38,866 nucleotides of DNA from an uncultured Succinatimonas sp. Its GTDB lineage: Bacteria > Pseudomonadota > Gammaproteobacteria > Enterobacterales > Succinivibrionaceae. The notes beneath the pieces are model-generated. The model saw nothing but the letters and a program-made list of their open reading frames with translations, did no database searches and was not told the origin of the DNA. Both the position numbers and the translations under genes were made by a program. Positions 1 through 7,554 of the stretch are shown piece by piece. The DNA is taken from positions 1-38,866 of the forward strand of contig CALBLB010000118.1 in the NCBI GenBank assembly GCA_937896115.1, read 5' to 3'. Each line of letters starts with the position of its first letter. Positions within the stretch are counted from its first letter, which is position 1.

Positions 1-302
1 TAAATGCGAAGATGGAAAAATTCTTAGCGCAGAAAGCCAAAGCCAGAGAGGAAGGTTTGGCTGAAGGTCGAGCGGAGGGTCGAGCGGAGGGTCGAGCAGA
101 GGGGCGAGCAGAGGGAAACGGTAATTCCCTGTGCAAACTGCTGAGCGTACGTTTCGGCTCGTTGCCTCAAAAGCTCATTAAGGTAATTGGCAAAAAAATG
201 GACGATGCAACATTTGACAAATTGTTGCCCTGTGCCTTAAAAGCATCTTCCCTTGATGAATTTGAAAGAAGAATGCACGAGCTTTGCAACGATGCAAACT
301 AG
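1..302 (+). CDS. C-terminal part of an Rpn/PD-(D/E)XK-type nuclease (transposase-like) protein, cut by window edge
   Basis: The reading frame is open to the left edge, so the ATG at 12 is probably internal and the gene is 5'-truncated by the window. What remains is a tail of about 100 residues: a charged segment, a run of AEGR tetrapeptides encoded by 12-bp repeats, then a small helical domain containing RFGSLPQKLIKVIGKK and a final stretch like SLDEFERRM. This layout, a low-complexity EGR linker followed by an RFG-Lp helical tail, is typical of the C-terminus of Rpn/YhgA-like recombination-promoting nucleases and related PD-(D/E)XK 'transposase' proteins. The catalytic domain lies outside the window, so the assignment rests on the tail alone. 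Family members are often multicopy in gut anaerobes. Confidence 0.6.
   Translation, partial: NAKMEKFLAQKAKAREEGLAEGRAEGRAEGRAEGRAEGNGNSLCKLLSVRFGSLPQKLIKVIGKKMDDATFDKLLPCALKASSLDEFERRMHELCNDAN
60..116 (+). repeat. 12-bp in-frame tandem repeat encoding AEGR
   Basis: Four full 12-bp units and a partial fifth, each close to gagcggagggtc, encode AEGR-AEGR-AEGR-AEGR-AEG. The first unit has diverged in its third codon positions while the middle ones are near identical, as expected of recent slippage or unequal exchange. Because each unit is a multiple of three, copy-number change would alter linker length and keep the frame. Confidence 0.9.
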
Positions 303-323
303 CTTTTTGATTTAAATTAAAAG

Positions 324-353
324 CGGAGGGGAAGCGACATCAGTGCCCCTCCG
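324..353. terminator. Bidirectional terminator between the nuclease-like gene and glgA
   Basis: An 8-bp perfect inverted repeat, cggagggg (324-331) and cccctccg (346-353), with a 14-nt loop lies between two convergent genes. The minus side continues into ctttt and the plus side into aatttt, so it could serve both. The U-tracts are short. Confidence 0.6.
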
Positions 354-360
354 AATTTTG

Positions 361-1818
361 TTACCATTTTGGTTTCTTCAAAGCTTCTTGGTAGAGCTTT
401 TCGTATTCTTTACAGGAGTCAGACCATAAAAAGCGCTTGCTCATGGCGTTATGCTTGATGCGTCTCATTTCATCAGGATCTTCTAAATAGAGGATTAAGG
501 TACGGCGCAAACAAGATAGCAGTTCTTCGGCAGAAGGATCGTTAAAAATAAAACCGTTACCGTGATCGCGATCTCTGTCATAGTCAATGACGGTATCGCG
601 TAAACCGCCTACAGCACGAACTATAGGTAAAGTACCGTAAGCTAGCGAGTAAATCTGATTTAATCCGCACGGCTCGAAAATGGACGGCATAAGAAAGAAA
701 TCCGAAGCAGCTTCAATTTGGTGCGCCAAAACATTGTCATATTTTGGTAAAAACACCATTTTATCCTTATGTCTGTCGGCTATTTCCTGCATTTGTCTTT
801 GTAAATCTGGATCACCGGTACCTTCAATGATGATTTGTACTTTATGCTGTAAAAAACGATCGAGTATCGGTAACAACAATCCAATTCCTTTTTGATCAGT
901 GAGTCTTGCTACCATGCCGTAGATCGGTGTATCACCCATTTCAAGTCCGAGTTTTCTTTGCAACAGGTACTTTCCCAATACTTTTTCTTCGAGAGTGTCT
1001 TTAGAGTAACGTATGCGTAGTAAAGAGTCTGTGGCAGGATCCCAGTCTGAGTAATCACAACCGTTGACTATGCCGGAGAGATCGTCTCGTCTTGACAGAA
1101 AGTTTACCGTCATACCGTGTCCGCCTAGGTAAGTGGTAAGTTCATAAGCATAGCCAGGAGAGACCGTATTTATTTTGTCGGCGTAAAATACGCCCATTTT
1201 TAAAAAATTGGCGCATGAGCCTGAGCATATCATTTCGTGTCTTACGTTACGGATCTCCGGTACCAGATACAATTGTCCTTGATCAAAAACTCCCTGAAAG
1301 GCAGCGTTGTGGATGGTTAGCAATGAGCGCGTTTTATCAAAAAAAGCATCGTGTGCATATTTTAATCGCAGGATCATCGGTGATACTGCTGTATGCCAAT
1401 CGTTGCAGTGCAGAATATCGGGACGAAAGCCCAATTGCTTCGTTGCTTCAATAGCGGCCGCACAGAAGAAAACATACCTTATACCGTTGTCAGCATAAGC
1501 TTGATTATTGTCTCCGTATAAAGAAGTGCGATCAAAGAAACGCTGGCAATCTATCAACCATACTTCCACGTTTCCAAGAAAAGTTTGCCTTACTTTATAA
1601 GGGATCTTAATGTTTTCGTCGGGATCGTCCTGATTCAACATGCCTTCATAAATAACTCTGAAATTGTTGGCACCTTTTATAAGGCTGTAGCAAGGGATCA
1701 CCAATCTCACGTCATGTCCGTTGGCTTTTAACTGTAAAGGCAGTGCTTTGGCGACGTCGGCCAGGCCCCCTGACTTAATTAAACCGGCAGCTTCCGATGC
1801 AAGAAACAGGATGTTCAT
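361..1818 (-). CDS. glgA: Glycogen synthase (ADP-glucose:starch/glycogen glucosyltransferase)
   Basis: A GT5 glycogen synthase of about 485 residues that extends alpha-1,4-glucan chains from ADP-glucose in the cytoplasm. The N-terminal GT5 domain begins MNILFLASEAAGLIKSGGLADV; the KSGGLADV segment (K15-G18) is the classic KTGGL ADP-glucose loop. The C-terminal Rossmann domain carries GMVARLTDQKG (about 301-311) and FEPCGLNQIYSLAYGTLP (381-398), which contains the catalytic Glu382 of the E-x7-E region. Length matches the family (E. coli 477). The ATG at 1818 is preferred because gagg lies 10 nt upstream; an in-frame TTG at 1827 has its SD too close. No other glg genes are in the window, so it appears to be transcribed alone, divergently from the TRAP operon. 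Confidence 0.95.
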   Translation of the reverse strand: MNILFLASEAAGLIKSGGLADVAKALPLQLKANGHDVRLVIPCYSLIKGANNFRVIYEGMLNQDDPDENIKIPYKVRQTFLGNVEVWLIDCQRFFDRTSLYGDNNQAYADNGIRYVFFCAAAIEATKQLGFRPDILHCNDWHTAVSPMILRLKYAHDAFFDKTRSLLTIHNAAFQGVFDQGQLYLVPEIRNVRHEMICSGSCANFLKMGVFYADKINTVSPGYAYELTTYLGGHGMTVNFLSRRDDLSGIVNGCDYSDWDPATDSLLRIRYSKDTLEEKVLGKYLLQRKLGLEMGDTPIYGMVARLTDQKGIGLLLPILDRFLQHKVQIIIEGTGDPDLQRQMQEIADRHKDKMVFLPKYDNVLAHQIEAASDFFLMPSIFEPCGLNQIYSLAYGTLPIVRAVGGLRDTVIDYDRDRDHGNGFIFNDPSAEELLSCLRRTLILYLEDPDEMRRIKHNAMSKRFLWSDSCKEYEKLYQEALKKPKW

Positions 1819-2107
1819 ATTAAGCAAACCTCGTTGGCAGTTTTGGGTACCGTCACTGCGGTACTGGTTTTCAAACTAATGTTTTCATTTTACACATCGC
1901 AGCGGCATCTTCTGTCGATGTACTACTCAGTAACGAGATCCGTCACAAAATTTGATGGAAAATTATGAAAACGCAACATTGCTGTTATATGACAGCGGAA
2001 AATCGTTAAAAATGAATCACGGTAACATGCCCATTACCGTGCCGTTGTTACCGAGAACGTTTTTGCATACAAACTTATTTATGGCTGTATTTCAGGTTGT
2101 AGCTTAA

Positions 2108-2123
2108 ACGTAAACGTTTGTAG
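2108..2123. promoter_or_regulatory. LacI/GalR-family operator-like palindrome upstream of dctP
   Basis: The 16-mer acgtaaacgtttgtag is centred on a CG dinucleotide in a near-palindrome (aaacgttt, 2112-2119). It resembles LacI-family operators such as the PurR box (ACGCAAACGTTTGCGT). It lies about 90 bp upstream of a TATAAT hexamer. No regulator gene is in the window, so any binding is inferred. Confidence 0.35.
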
Positions 2124-2197
2124 AAATAATTTTAAAAAAATGTGAATGAGGTAGAGAAAATCAACATTTCCTATAGCTAAAACAGTTTAGCTCTACG

Positions 2198-2203
2198 TAT
2201 AAT
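2198..2203 (+). promoter_or_regulatory. -10 element (TATAAT) for the TRAP transporter operon
   Basis: A perfect TATAAT lies 45 bp before the dctP ATG. No good -35 hexamer is present at 16-18 bp spacing, which suggests activator dependence. An AAATGTGA half-site (2138-2145) would place a CRP-type site centre near -61.5 if transcription starts around 2210, but the second half-site is poor. Confidence 0.5.
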
Positions 2204-2247
2204 GCGTCTGCACTTGATAAAAATATTCTAAAGGAGTTTGATTTATC

Positions 2248-3237
2248 ATGAAGAAATTAGGCGTTGTTGCAGTCAGCACTCTGGCTTTGGCTGTTTCCGG
2301 CTTCGTTGCTTCCGCAAATGCAGCCGAGACCGTTTGGAAACTTGCTTTCAACCAGCCTGAAGGTCACCCTGAGATGGTTGCCGTTCAGGAATTCTCCAAG
2401 AAGCTTGAGGCTGCTACTAACGGCAAATACGCAATCGAAGTGTTCCCCAACGAGCTTTTGGGTTCTCAGAAAGAAACCATCGAAATGGTTCAGAACGGCT
2501 CTTTGGAATTCTCCTTGGTTGCAGGTTCTTTGCTTGAGAACTGGAGCCCGGATTTTGCCGTGTTCAACCTCCCTTACGTCTTCAAGGATTACAAACACCT
2601 TCAGCGCGTGGTAAAGGACAAGAAGATCGTCGGTGATCTGTTCAAGTCCATCGAGCCTCAGGGCATCACCGTTTTGTGCGCTCAGTACTCCGGTACTCGT
2701 AACGTTTATACCAAGAACAAGGAAGTAAGAACTCCTGCTGATCTCAAAGGCCTGAAGATCCGTGTGATGCAGTCAGACACCATGGTTAAGATGTTGAACT
2801 ACATGGGCGGTACTGGTACTCCTATGGGTCAGGGCGAAGTTTATACTGCCATCCAGACCGGTGTTCTTGACGGCGCTGAGAACAACGAAGTTACTTACTA
2901 TGCTTTGAAGCAGCACGAGGTTGGCCCTATCTACAACCTCACCGGTCACCTCATGATGCCGGATTACATCGTAACCAATACCCAGTTCTACAACAGCCTG
3001 CCTGCTGAAGTTAAGGATTTCTTCGAGAAGAACCTTGACGGTTTGGTCGATGATGAGTTTGATCGTTTCCAGGCTCAGGTTTCCAAGTCAATCGAAGCTG
3101 CTCAGAAAGAAGGCACCAAGGTCATCAAGGCCGATCAGGATGCTTTCAAGAAGGCTGTTGAGCCTCTCATCAAAGAGAAGGTTTCCACTCCTTCAGCCAA
3201 GGCTCTTTACGATGCCGTTCAGGCTACCCGCGACTGA
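2248..3237 (+). CDS. dctP: TRAP transporter substrate-binding protein, DctP family
   Basis: Periplasmic solute receptor of a tripartite ATP-independent transporter, 329 residues. A Sec signal peptide (MKKLGVVAVSTLALAVSG, cleavage probably after ASANA at about residue 25) leads into a DctP fold starting ETVWKLAFNQPEGHP. Conserved segments include GLKIRVMQSDTMVKMLNYMG, where the family Arg contacts the carboxylate of the ligand, and QGEVYTAIQTGVLDGAENN. The SD aaggag sits 11 nt before the ATG. Codon use looks strongly biased towards preferred codons, consistent with high expression. The ligand cannot be read from sequence; C4-dicarboxylates or sugar acids are usual. It is the first gene of a dctP-dctQ-dctM operon with a terminator-like hairpin directly after it. 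Confidence 0.9.
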   Translation: MKKLGVVAVSTLALAVSGFVASANAAETVWKLAFNQPEGHPEMVAVQEFSKKLEAATNGKYAIEVFPNELLGSQKETIEMVQNGSLEFSLVAGSLLENWSPDFAVFNLPYVFKDYKHLQRVVKDKKIVGDLFKSIEPQGITVLCAQYSGTRNVYTKNKEVRTPADLKGLKIRVMQSDTMVKMLNYMGGTGTPMGQGEVYTAIQTGVLDGAENNEVTYYALKQHEVGPIYNLTGHLMMPDYIVTNTQFYNSLPAEVKDFFEKNLDGLVDDEFDRFQAQVSKSIEAAQKEGTKVIKADQDAFKKAVEPLIKEKVSTPSAKALYDAVQATRD

Positions 3238-3275
3238 TGAGCGATACGCTCAAAGCGCTTAAATAAACTAGATAA

Positions 3276-3314
3276 TGGGGCTTTACATCCTAAAGCTCCA
3301 TTTTTCGTTTTTTT
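3276..3314 (+). terminator. Intercistronic terminator/attenuator between dctP and dctQ
   Basis: tggggcttt (3276-3284) and aaagctcca (3292-3300) form a 9-bp stem with one G-U pair and a 7-nt loop, followed by tttttcgttttttt. It is a textbook intrinsic terminator placed inside the operon. It would reduce dctQM relative to dctP, matching the need for excess binding protein. Confidence 0.8.
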
Positions 3315-3346
3315 GAATTCAACGCTTTTGGAGAAAAAATTTAATT

Positions 3347-3850
3347 ATGGAAGCATTGACTGCAATAAAGAAGATCTTGGATAAGATCCTGATCTATCTT
3401 TGCATAATCTGCTGTGCAGCCATGGTAATTCTGGTTTCTTATCAGGTTGCCTCTCGTTTCATTTTGGGTGATCCTTCCGCCATTTCAGAGGAAGCTGCAC
3501 GTATTTTCTTCGTATGGATGGGCCTTTTTGCTTCTGCTTTGCTTTACGGTGAAAAGGGACATATGAACATTTCATATATTCCTGAAAAATGCGGTTTCGT
3601 AGGCGGTCAGATCCTGTCTATTTTGAGCGAGATCTGCACATTTGGTATGGCCATGTGGGTTTTAACCTACGGCGGTTATATCGTAACCATGAATGCCATG
3701 GGTCAGGTTAACTCAGCAATGACTTGGTTGCGTGTCGGCGTCATTTATTCCGTGATCCCTATCAGCGGATGTTTCGTGCTTTTTTATGCCGTTTACAATG
3801 TTTTGAGTTCGATTCAGAAGCTCGCTCACGGCAAGCAGGACAAGGAGTAA
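3347..3850 (+). CDS. dctQ: TRAP transporter small permease subunit, DctQ family
   Basis: Inner-membrane protein of 167 residues, the small subunit that supports the DctM channel. Four hydrophobic segments are visible (roughly 15-38, 48-66, 86-108 and 125-150). The motif ISEEAARIFFVWMGLFASA (about 46-64) is a DctQ hallmark (E-E-..-R-..-W..). The SD ggag lies upstream of the ATG. Its stop is 6 nt from the dctM start, so the two permease genes are tightly coupled. Confidence 0.88.
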   Translation: MEALTAIKKILDKILIYLCIICCAAMVILVSYQVASRFILGDPSAISEEAARIFFVWMGLFASALLYGEKGHMNISYIPEKCGFVGGQILSILSEICTFGMAMWVLTYGGYIVTMNAMGQVNSAMTWLRVGVIYSVIPISGCFVLFYAVYNVLSSIQKLAHGKQDKE

Positions 3851-3856
3851 TATTAA

Positions 3857-5158
3857 ATGCTGACCACTTCCGTAATCGTCTATCTTTTGATTATGACCCC
3901 GATCTTGCTGGTTTTGGGTGTGCCTATCGGTACCTCAATCTGCTTGGGATCGACTCTTTCCATATTTTCAATCATGGGACCTACCGCCCCGTTGAACGCC
4001 GCCAACCGTATTTTTGCCGGTATGAACAGCTTTGCGTTGTTGGCCATTCCGTTCTTCGTGCTTGCCGGTAACATCATGAATACCGGCGGCATTGCTGCCA
4101 AACTTATCAACTTGGCCAAAGTTTGCATCGGTTTTATTCCCGGTGCATTGATGCACACTAACATTGTTGCCAACATGCTCTTTGGTGCCATTTCTGGTTC
4201 AGGTGTGGCTGCGGCTGCCGCTATCGGCTCTGTGGTATTACCGGGCGAAGCCAAGGAAGGTTACGATACCAAATTGTCTGCGGTGGTAAATATCGCGTCA
4301 GCTCCTGCCGGAATGATCATCCCTCCTTCGAATATTTTCATTATTTATTCGTTGGCATCAGGCGGCGTTTCCGTGGCAGCCCTGTTCGTTGCCGGGTATA
4401 TTCCCGGTATCATGTGGGGCCTGGCCGTGATCGGCGTAGCTGCATTTTACTCATGGAGAATGGGATATAAGACCTCGATTGTACCCGGTTGGGGACTGCG
4501 TGCCAAAATCATTTTGGAAGCCATTCCCGCCATTTTCCTCATCGTACTCATCATCGGCGGTATTATTTCAGGTTTCTTCACCCCTACCGAAGCATCTTGC
4601 GTGGCAGTGGTGTATGCAGCGATCGTTTCTGCATGTTCGAGAACTTTGCCTTTGAAAAAGATCCCTGGCATGCTGCTCGATACGGCAAAAACTACCGGTC
4701 TTATCGTGTTCCTGATCGGCGTTTCCGCAATTCTCGGCTGGGTACTTGCTTATGCCAAGCTGCCCAACATGATCGCTCAGGCCCTGCTGAACTTCTCTGA
4801 TTCTTCATCGGTGATCCTGCTTGGCATGATGGTGATCATGTTGGTTGTAGGTTGTGTGATGGATCCTGCTCCTGCAGTTTTGATCTTCACTCCTATTTTC
4901 CTGCCGGTAGCCATTAAACTCGGCATTTCTCCTATCCACTTCGGCGTGATGATGGTGTTCAACCTTTCCCTGGGTGCTATTACTCCTCCTGTAGGACCGA
5001 TCCTCTTTACTGGATGCAGAATTGCACGCAAGTCCATCGACGAAGTCTTCTTAAAGATGTTGCCGTTCTTCGGCGCTTTGATCATAACTTTGATCTTGGT
5101 GACCCTGATCCCTGCTTTGTCCATGGCATTGCCTACCTGGGCAGGTCTCGTGCACTGA
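3857..5158 (+). CDS. dctM: TRAP transporter large permease subunit, DctM family
   Basis: Inner-membrane protein of 433 residues that forms the sodium-coupled transport pathway. It is almost wholly hydrophobic with about 12 membrane segments. Conserved DctM features include FAIPFFVLAGNIMNTGGI-like sequence near residue 70, GAISGSGVAAAAAIGSVVLP (about 111-130) and the repeat-related VFNLSLGAITPPVGPILF near 370-388. It is the last gene of the TRAP operon and is followed by a strong terminator. The same-strand ldhA downstream is therefore probably a separate unit. Confidence 0.92.
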   Translation: MLTTSVIVYLLIMTPILLVLGVPIGTSICLGSTLSIFSIMGPTAPLNAANRIFAGMNSFALLAIPFFVLAGNIMNTGGIAAKLINLAKVCIGFIPGALMHTNIVANMLFGAISGSGVAAAAAIGSVVLPGEAKEGYDTKLSAVVNIASAPAGMIIPPSNIFIIYSLASGGVSVAALFVAGYIPGIMWGLAVIGVAAFYSWRMGYKTSIVPGWGLRAKIILEAIPAIFLIVLIIGGIISGFFTPTEASCVAVVYAAIVSACSRTLPLKKIPGMLLDTAKTTGLIVFLIGVSAILGWVLAYAKLPNMIAQALLNFSDSSSVILLGMMVIMLVVGCVMDPAPAVLIFTPIFLPVAIKLGISPIHFGVMMVFNLSLGAITPPVGPILFTGCRIARKSIDEVFLKMLPFFGALIITLILVTLIPALSMALPTWAGLVH

Positions 5159-5190
5159 AGTATCTTTAGGTTACTAATCAACCAATGAGA

Positions 5191-5217
5191 AAACCCGCGC
5201 TTGTCGCGGGTTTTTTT
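5191..5217 (+). terminator. Intrinsic terminator of the TRAP operon
   Basis: aaacccgcg (5191-5199), cttgt loop, cgcgggttt (5205-5213), then a run of seven T. It is a perfect stem of 9 bp and the strongest plus-strand terminator in this part of the window. Confidence 0.93.
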
Positions 5218-5284
5218 CAAAGACGAAATTATTTTCAAAAGAAACTTCAGATCTACAAGATTAAGCGCAAATCATATTTAATCT

Positions 5285-5320
5285 CTTGATAGATAAGCAA
5301 TAATTTTGCTATCGATCAAG
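5285..5320. repeat. Imperfect inverted repeat upstream of ldhA
   Basis: cttgatagataagcaa (5285-5300) and ttgctatcgatcaag (5306-5320) pair over about 14 positions with one mismatch and a one-base bulge. There is no T-run after it, so a terminator is unlikely. It lies about 130 bp before the ldhA ATG and could be an operator or a leader hairpin. Confidence 0.45.
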
Positions 5321-5448
5321 AATGTGCTTTAAGTAAATTGAGATATTGATCACGATCCTTTCCTAAAGACACTGCCATGCAAGCTTTGTCTTTGTATTTT
5401 CATTGCATAGCTTTCAAGAAGACGCCTCAAGGCGCAAGCGGAGAAAAA

Positions 5449-6444
5449 ATGGAAAAGATCACCTTCTTTGGTACCCATTCATACGATCGCAATACTTTTG
5501 CGCAGATCAATCAAAATTACGGCTTTGAGTTGGTAAATCACCGCAGCTTTCTCGATGCAAAAAATGCAGAAATGACCATGGGAGCTAAGGCTGTATGTAT
5601 TTTTGTCAATGATACGGCAGATAGAAAGGTGATTGAAATTCTTGCCAAGCAGGGGGTTAAACTCATCGCCTTGCGCTGTGCAGGATTTAATAACGTGGAT
5701 TTGGCTGCGGCCAGGGACAACGGGATAAGGGTAGTACGCGTTCCTGCATATTCACCGCATGCCATAGCCGAACACGTGGTTGCTTTGATCATGACTTTAA
5801 ATCGTCGTACCAATCGTGCATATGTGCGCACGCGTGACGGTAATTTCTCCTTAAACGGTCTGATGGGCTTTGATATGTACGGGAAAACTGCCGGAGTGGT
5901 AGGAACCGGCCGTATTGCCAGATGTCTTATCGGGATCCTCAAAGGGTTTGGTATGAATGTGTTGGCCTATGATATTTTTCCGGATGAAGCATATGCAAAG
6001 CAGGCAGGCATTCGCTACGTGGAACTTGACGAGCTTTTTGCCGAATCGGATATCATTTCGCTAAATTGTCCTTTGACTCCGCAAAATCGCCATTTGATCA
6101 ATCGTGACTCCATTTCCAAGATGAAGCGCGGAGTCATGATCATCAACACAGGTCGCGGTCCTTTGATCAGTACCGAAGATCTTATCGAAGGCTTGCGTTC
6201 AGGTCAGGTAGGATATGCAGGACTTGACGTATATGAAGAGGAGCGTAATTATTTCTATCAGGATAAGTCATCCAGTGTGATCACCGATGACAATCTTGCC
6301 AGATTGCTTAGTTACTCAAATGTGATGGTCACATCGCATCAGGCTTTCTTTACCCAAGAAGCCATGGGAAATATAGCCACCACTACTTTGGAAAACTGCA
6401 AAGCTTTCTTTGAAGGAAAAGAATTGGTTAACGAAGTTAAGTAG
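5449..6444 (+). CDS. ldhA: Fermentative D-lactate dehydrogenase (NAD-dependent 2-hydroxyacid dehydrogenase)
   Basis: Cytoplasmic enzyme of 331 residues that reduces pyruvate to D-lactate with NADH in mixed-acid fermentation. It aligns closely by eye with E. coli LdhA (329 aa): AVCIFVNDTADR, LRCAGFNNVDL, MTLNRRTNRAYVRTRDGNFS and ILKGFGMNVLAYD are shared segments. The nucleotide site is VVGTGRIA (150-157). Catalytic residues are Arg236 (NTGRGPLI), a Glu in DVYEEER (around 264-265) and His297 (SHQAF). The frame extends 24 codons upstream, but the ATG at 5449 is chosen because cggag precedes it at good spacing and the protein then starts like E. coli LdhA. A small cgcct/aggcg stem just before the SD may influence translation. 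Confidence 0.95.
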   Translation: MEKITFFGTHSYDRNTFAQINQNYGFELVNHRSFLDAKNAEMTMGAKAVCIFVNDTADRKVIEILAKQGVKLIALRCAGFNNVDLAAARDNGIRVVRVPAYSPHAIAEHVVALIMTLNRRTNRAYVRTRDGNFSLNGLMGFDMYGKTAGVVGTGRIARCLIGILKGFGMNVLAYDIFPDEAYAKQAGIRYVELDELFAESDIISLNCPLTPQNRHLINRDSISKMKRGVMIINTGRGPLISTEDLIEGLRSGQVGYAGLDVYEEERNYFYQDKSSSVITDDNLARLLSYSNVMVTSHQAFFTQEAMGNIATTTLENCKAFFEGKELVNEVK

Positions 6445-6463
6445 AAAAAAGCAAAGACAGCTT

Positions 6464-6488
6464 CAAAGCCTCGCATAGCGAGGCTTTG
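6464..6488. terminator. Bidirectional terminator between ldhA and rsmC
   Basis: An 11-bp perfect inverted repeat, caaagcctcgc (6464-6474) and gcgaggctttg (6478-6488), with a 3-nt loop separates convergent genes. T-tracts are weak on both sides, so termination efficiency is uncertain despite the long stem. Confidence 0.7.
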
Positions 6489-6492
6489 CCCG

Positions 6493-7554
6493 TTAACGGG
6501 CCTGATAGACACAGAATCTGGAGGTTTTTTCAAGGCATACTACCGATGCAAACTGCTCTTTTAGCTGCTCTTCATAACCTAAGAAGGAATTGCCTACCAA
6601 AAAGAGATTACCCCCTTCATTTAAATGTTTGGGCGCTTCTTTGATCATATTTTTGGCAGCTTCGCGCTCTATGGAGGTCCCCTGATGGAAAGGAGGATTT
6701 ACGGCAATCAGGTCGAATTTTCCCAGTCCTTGTAACATATCCGCGCTTTTAACCTCGATTGGCAGTGCATTGAGTTGTGCATTTTGGGCGGTTAATGCCA
6801 AAGCCGCGGCGCTGATATCGGTTGAAAGCACGTTCTCAAGTCCCAAGCGCTTTAAACTAAGACCAACCACGCCGCAACCGCAACCTAAATCAAGTGCGGT
6901 TTTTGCAGGAGGTCTTTTCCTCGACAATGCATCGATTAACATTGCCGAACCTTCGTCAACCCGGCCTTTTGAAAAGACGGCTTCATCCTGCATGAGTTTG
7001 ATTTCAAATCCTCGGCATTTAAAAGATATTTCCTGCATCTTCTGATAGGTTGCGGCATATCGTTCCAATGTAACTCCAAAGAGGGTACATTTTCTGCGTA
7101 CGGCACTTTTTTGCGGATCTCCGAACTCTTTTAACAGCGTTGAAGCACTTTTTCCGCCGGAATCGTTGGCACCTGCGGTAAAAATAAGTCCTCCCAAAGC
7201 AATTTTTTGAGAGAGTAATTTTAGGATTTTTTGATTCTGACTTTTGCTCTTATCAAGTATCGTTAACAGAACATCCGCAGGCTCGATATACGGCAATGCC
7301 CTGTCTAAAGAGCTGTAGTAAACGCTAAGGTGTTTATAGTCAAAACTCTGTTCGGGGGCTGCTGAGATCTTTTGTCCCATCAGCGCGGCCATGCGTGAGG
7401 CACAGAGATAATTGTCTACAATCACCTGGGTACGTGCGGTGTTGGCTGCAAGTTTTAGTAATTGCTCGTCGACAAGCGTTCCGCAGATAATAAGTTTTTT
7501 TCCTGCAAAGAAAGATGACGACGGTTCGATAAGATCGTAAAGTGCCGATTGCAT
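6493..7554 (-). CDS. rsmC: 16S rRNA (guanine1207-N2)-methyltransferase RsmC
   Basis: Two-domain SAM-dependent methyltransferase of 353 residues (E. coli 343) that modifies G1207 of 16S rRNA in the small subunit. The N-terminal half (1-190) is the degenerate methyltransferase-like domain; the catalytic half has the SAM loop LDLGCGCGVVGL (221-232), the acidic TDIS motif and the N2-guanine methylase signature NPPFHQG (286-292). Its ATG overlaps the stop of rsmA by one base (TAATG), so the two rRNA methyltransferases are translationally coupled. In E. coli rsmC stands elsewhere, so this pairing is a local arrangement. Confidence 0.92.
   Translation of the reverse strand: MQSALYDLIEPSSSFFAGKKLIICGTLVDEQLLKLAANTARTQVIVDNYLCASRMAALMGQKISAAPEQSFDYKHLSVYYSSLDRALPYIEPADVLLTILDKSKSQNQKILKLLSQKIALGGLIFTAGANDSGGKSASTLLKEFGDPQKSAVRRKCTLFGVTLERYAATYQKMQEISFKCRGFEIKLMQDEAVFSKGRVDEGSAMLIDALSRKRPPAKTALDLGCGCGVVGLSLKRLGLENVLSTDISAAALALTAQNAQLNALPIEVKSADMLQGLGKFDLIAVNPPFHQGTSIEREAAKNMIKEAPKHLNEGGNLFLVGNSFLGYEEQLKEQFASVVCLEKTSRFCVYQAR

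Noticed and set aside
2138..2159. Full CRP site upstream of dctP
   Set aside because: Only the left half (AAATGTGA) fits; the right half (tagagaaa) does not match TCACATTT, so I list it only as a half-site.
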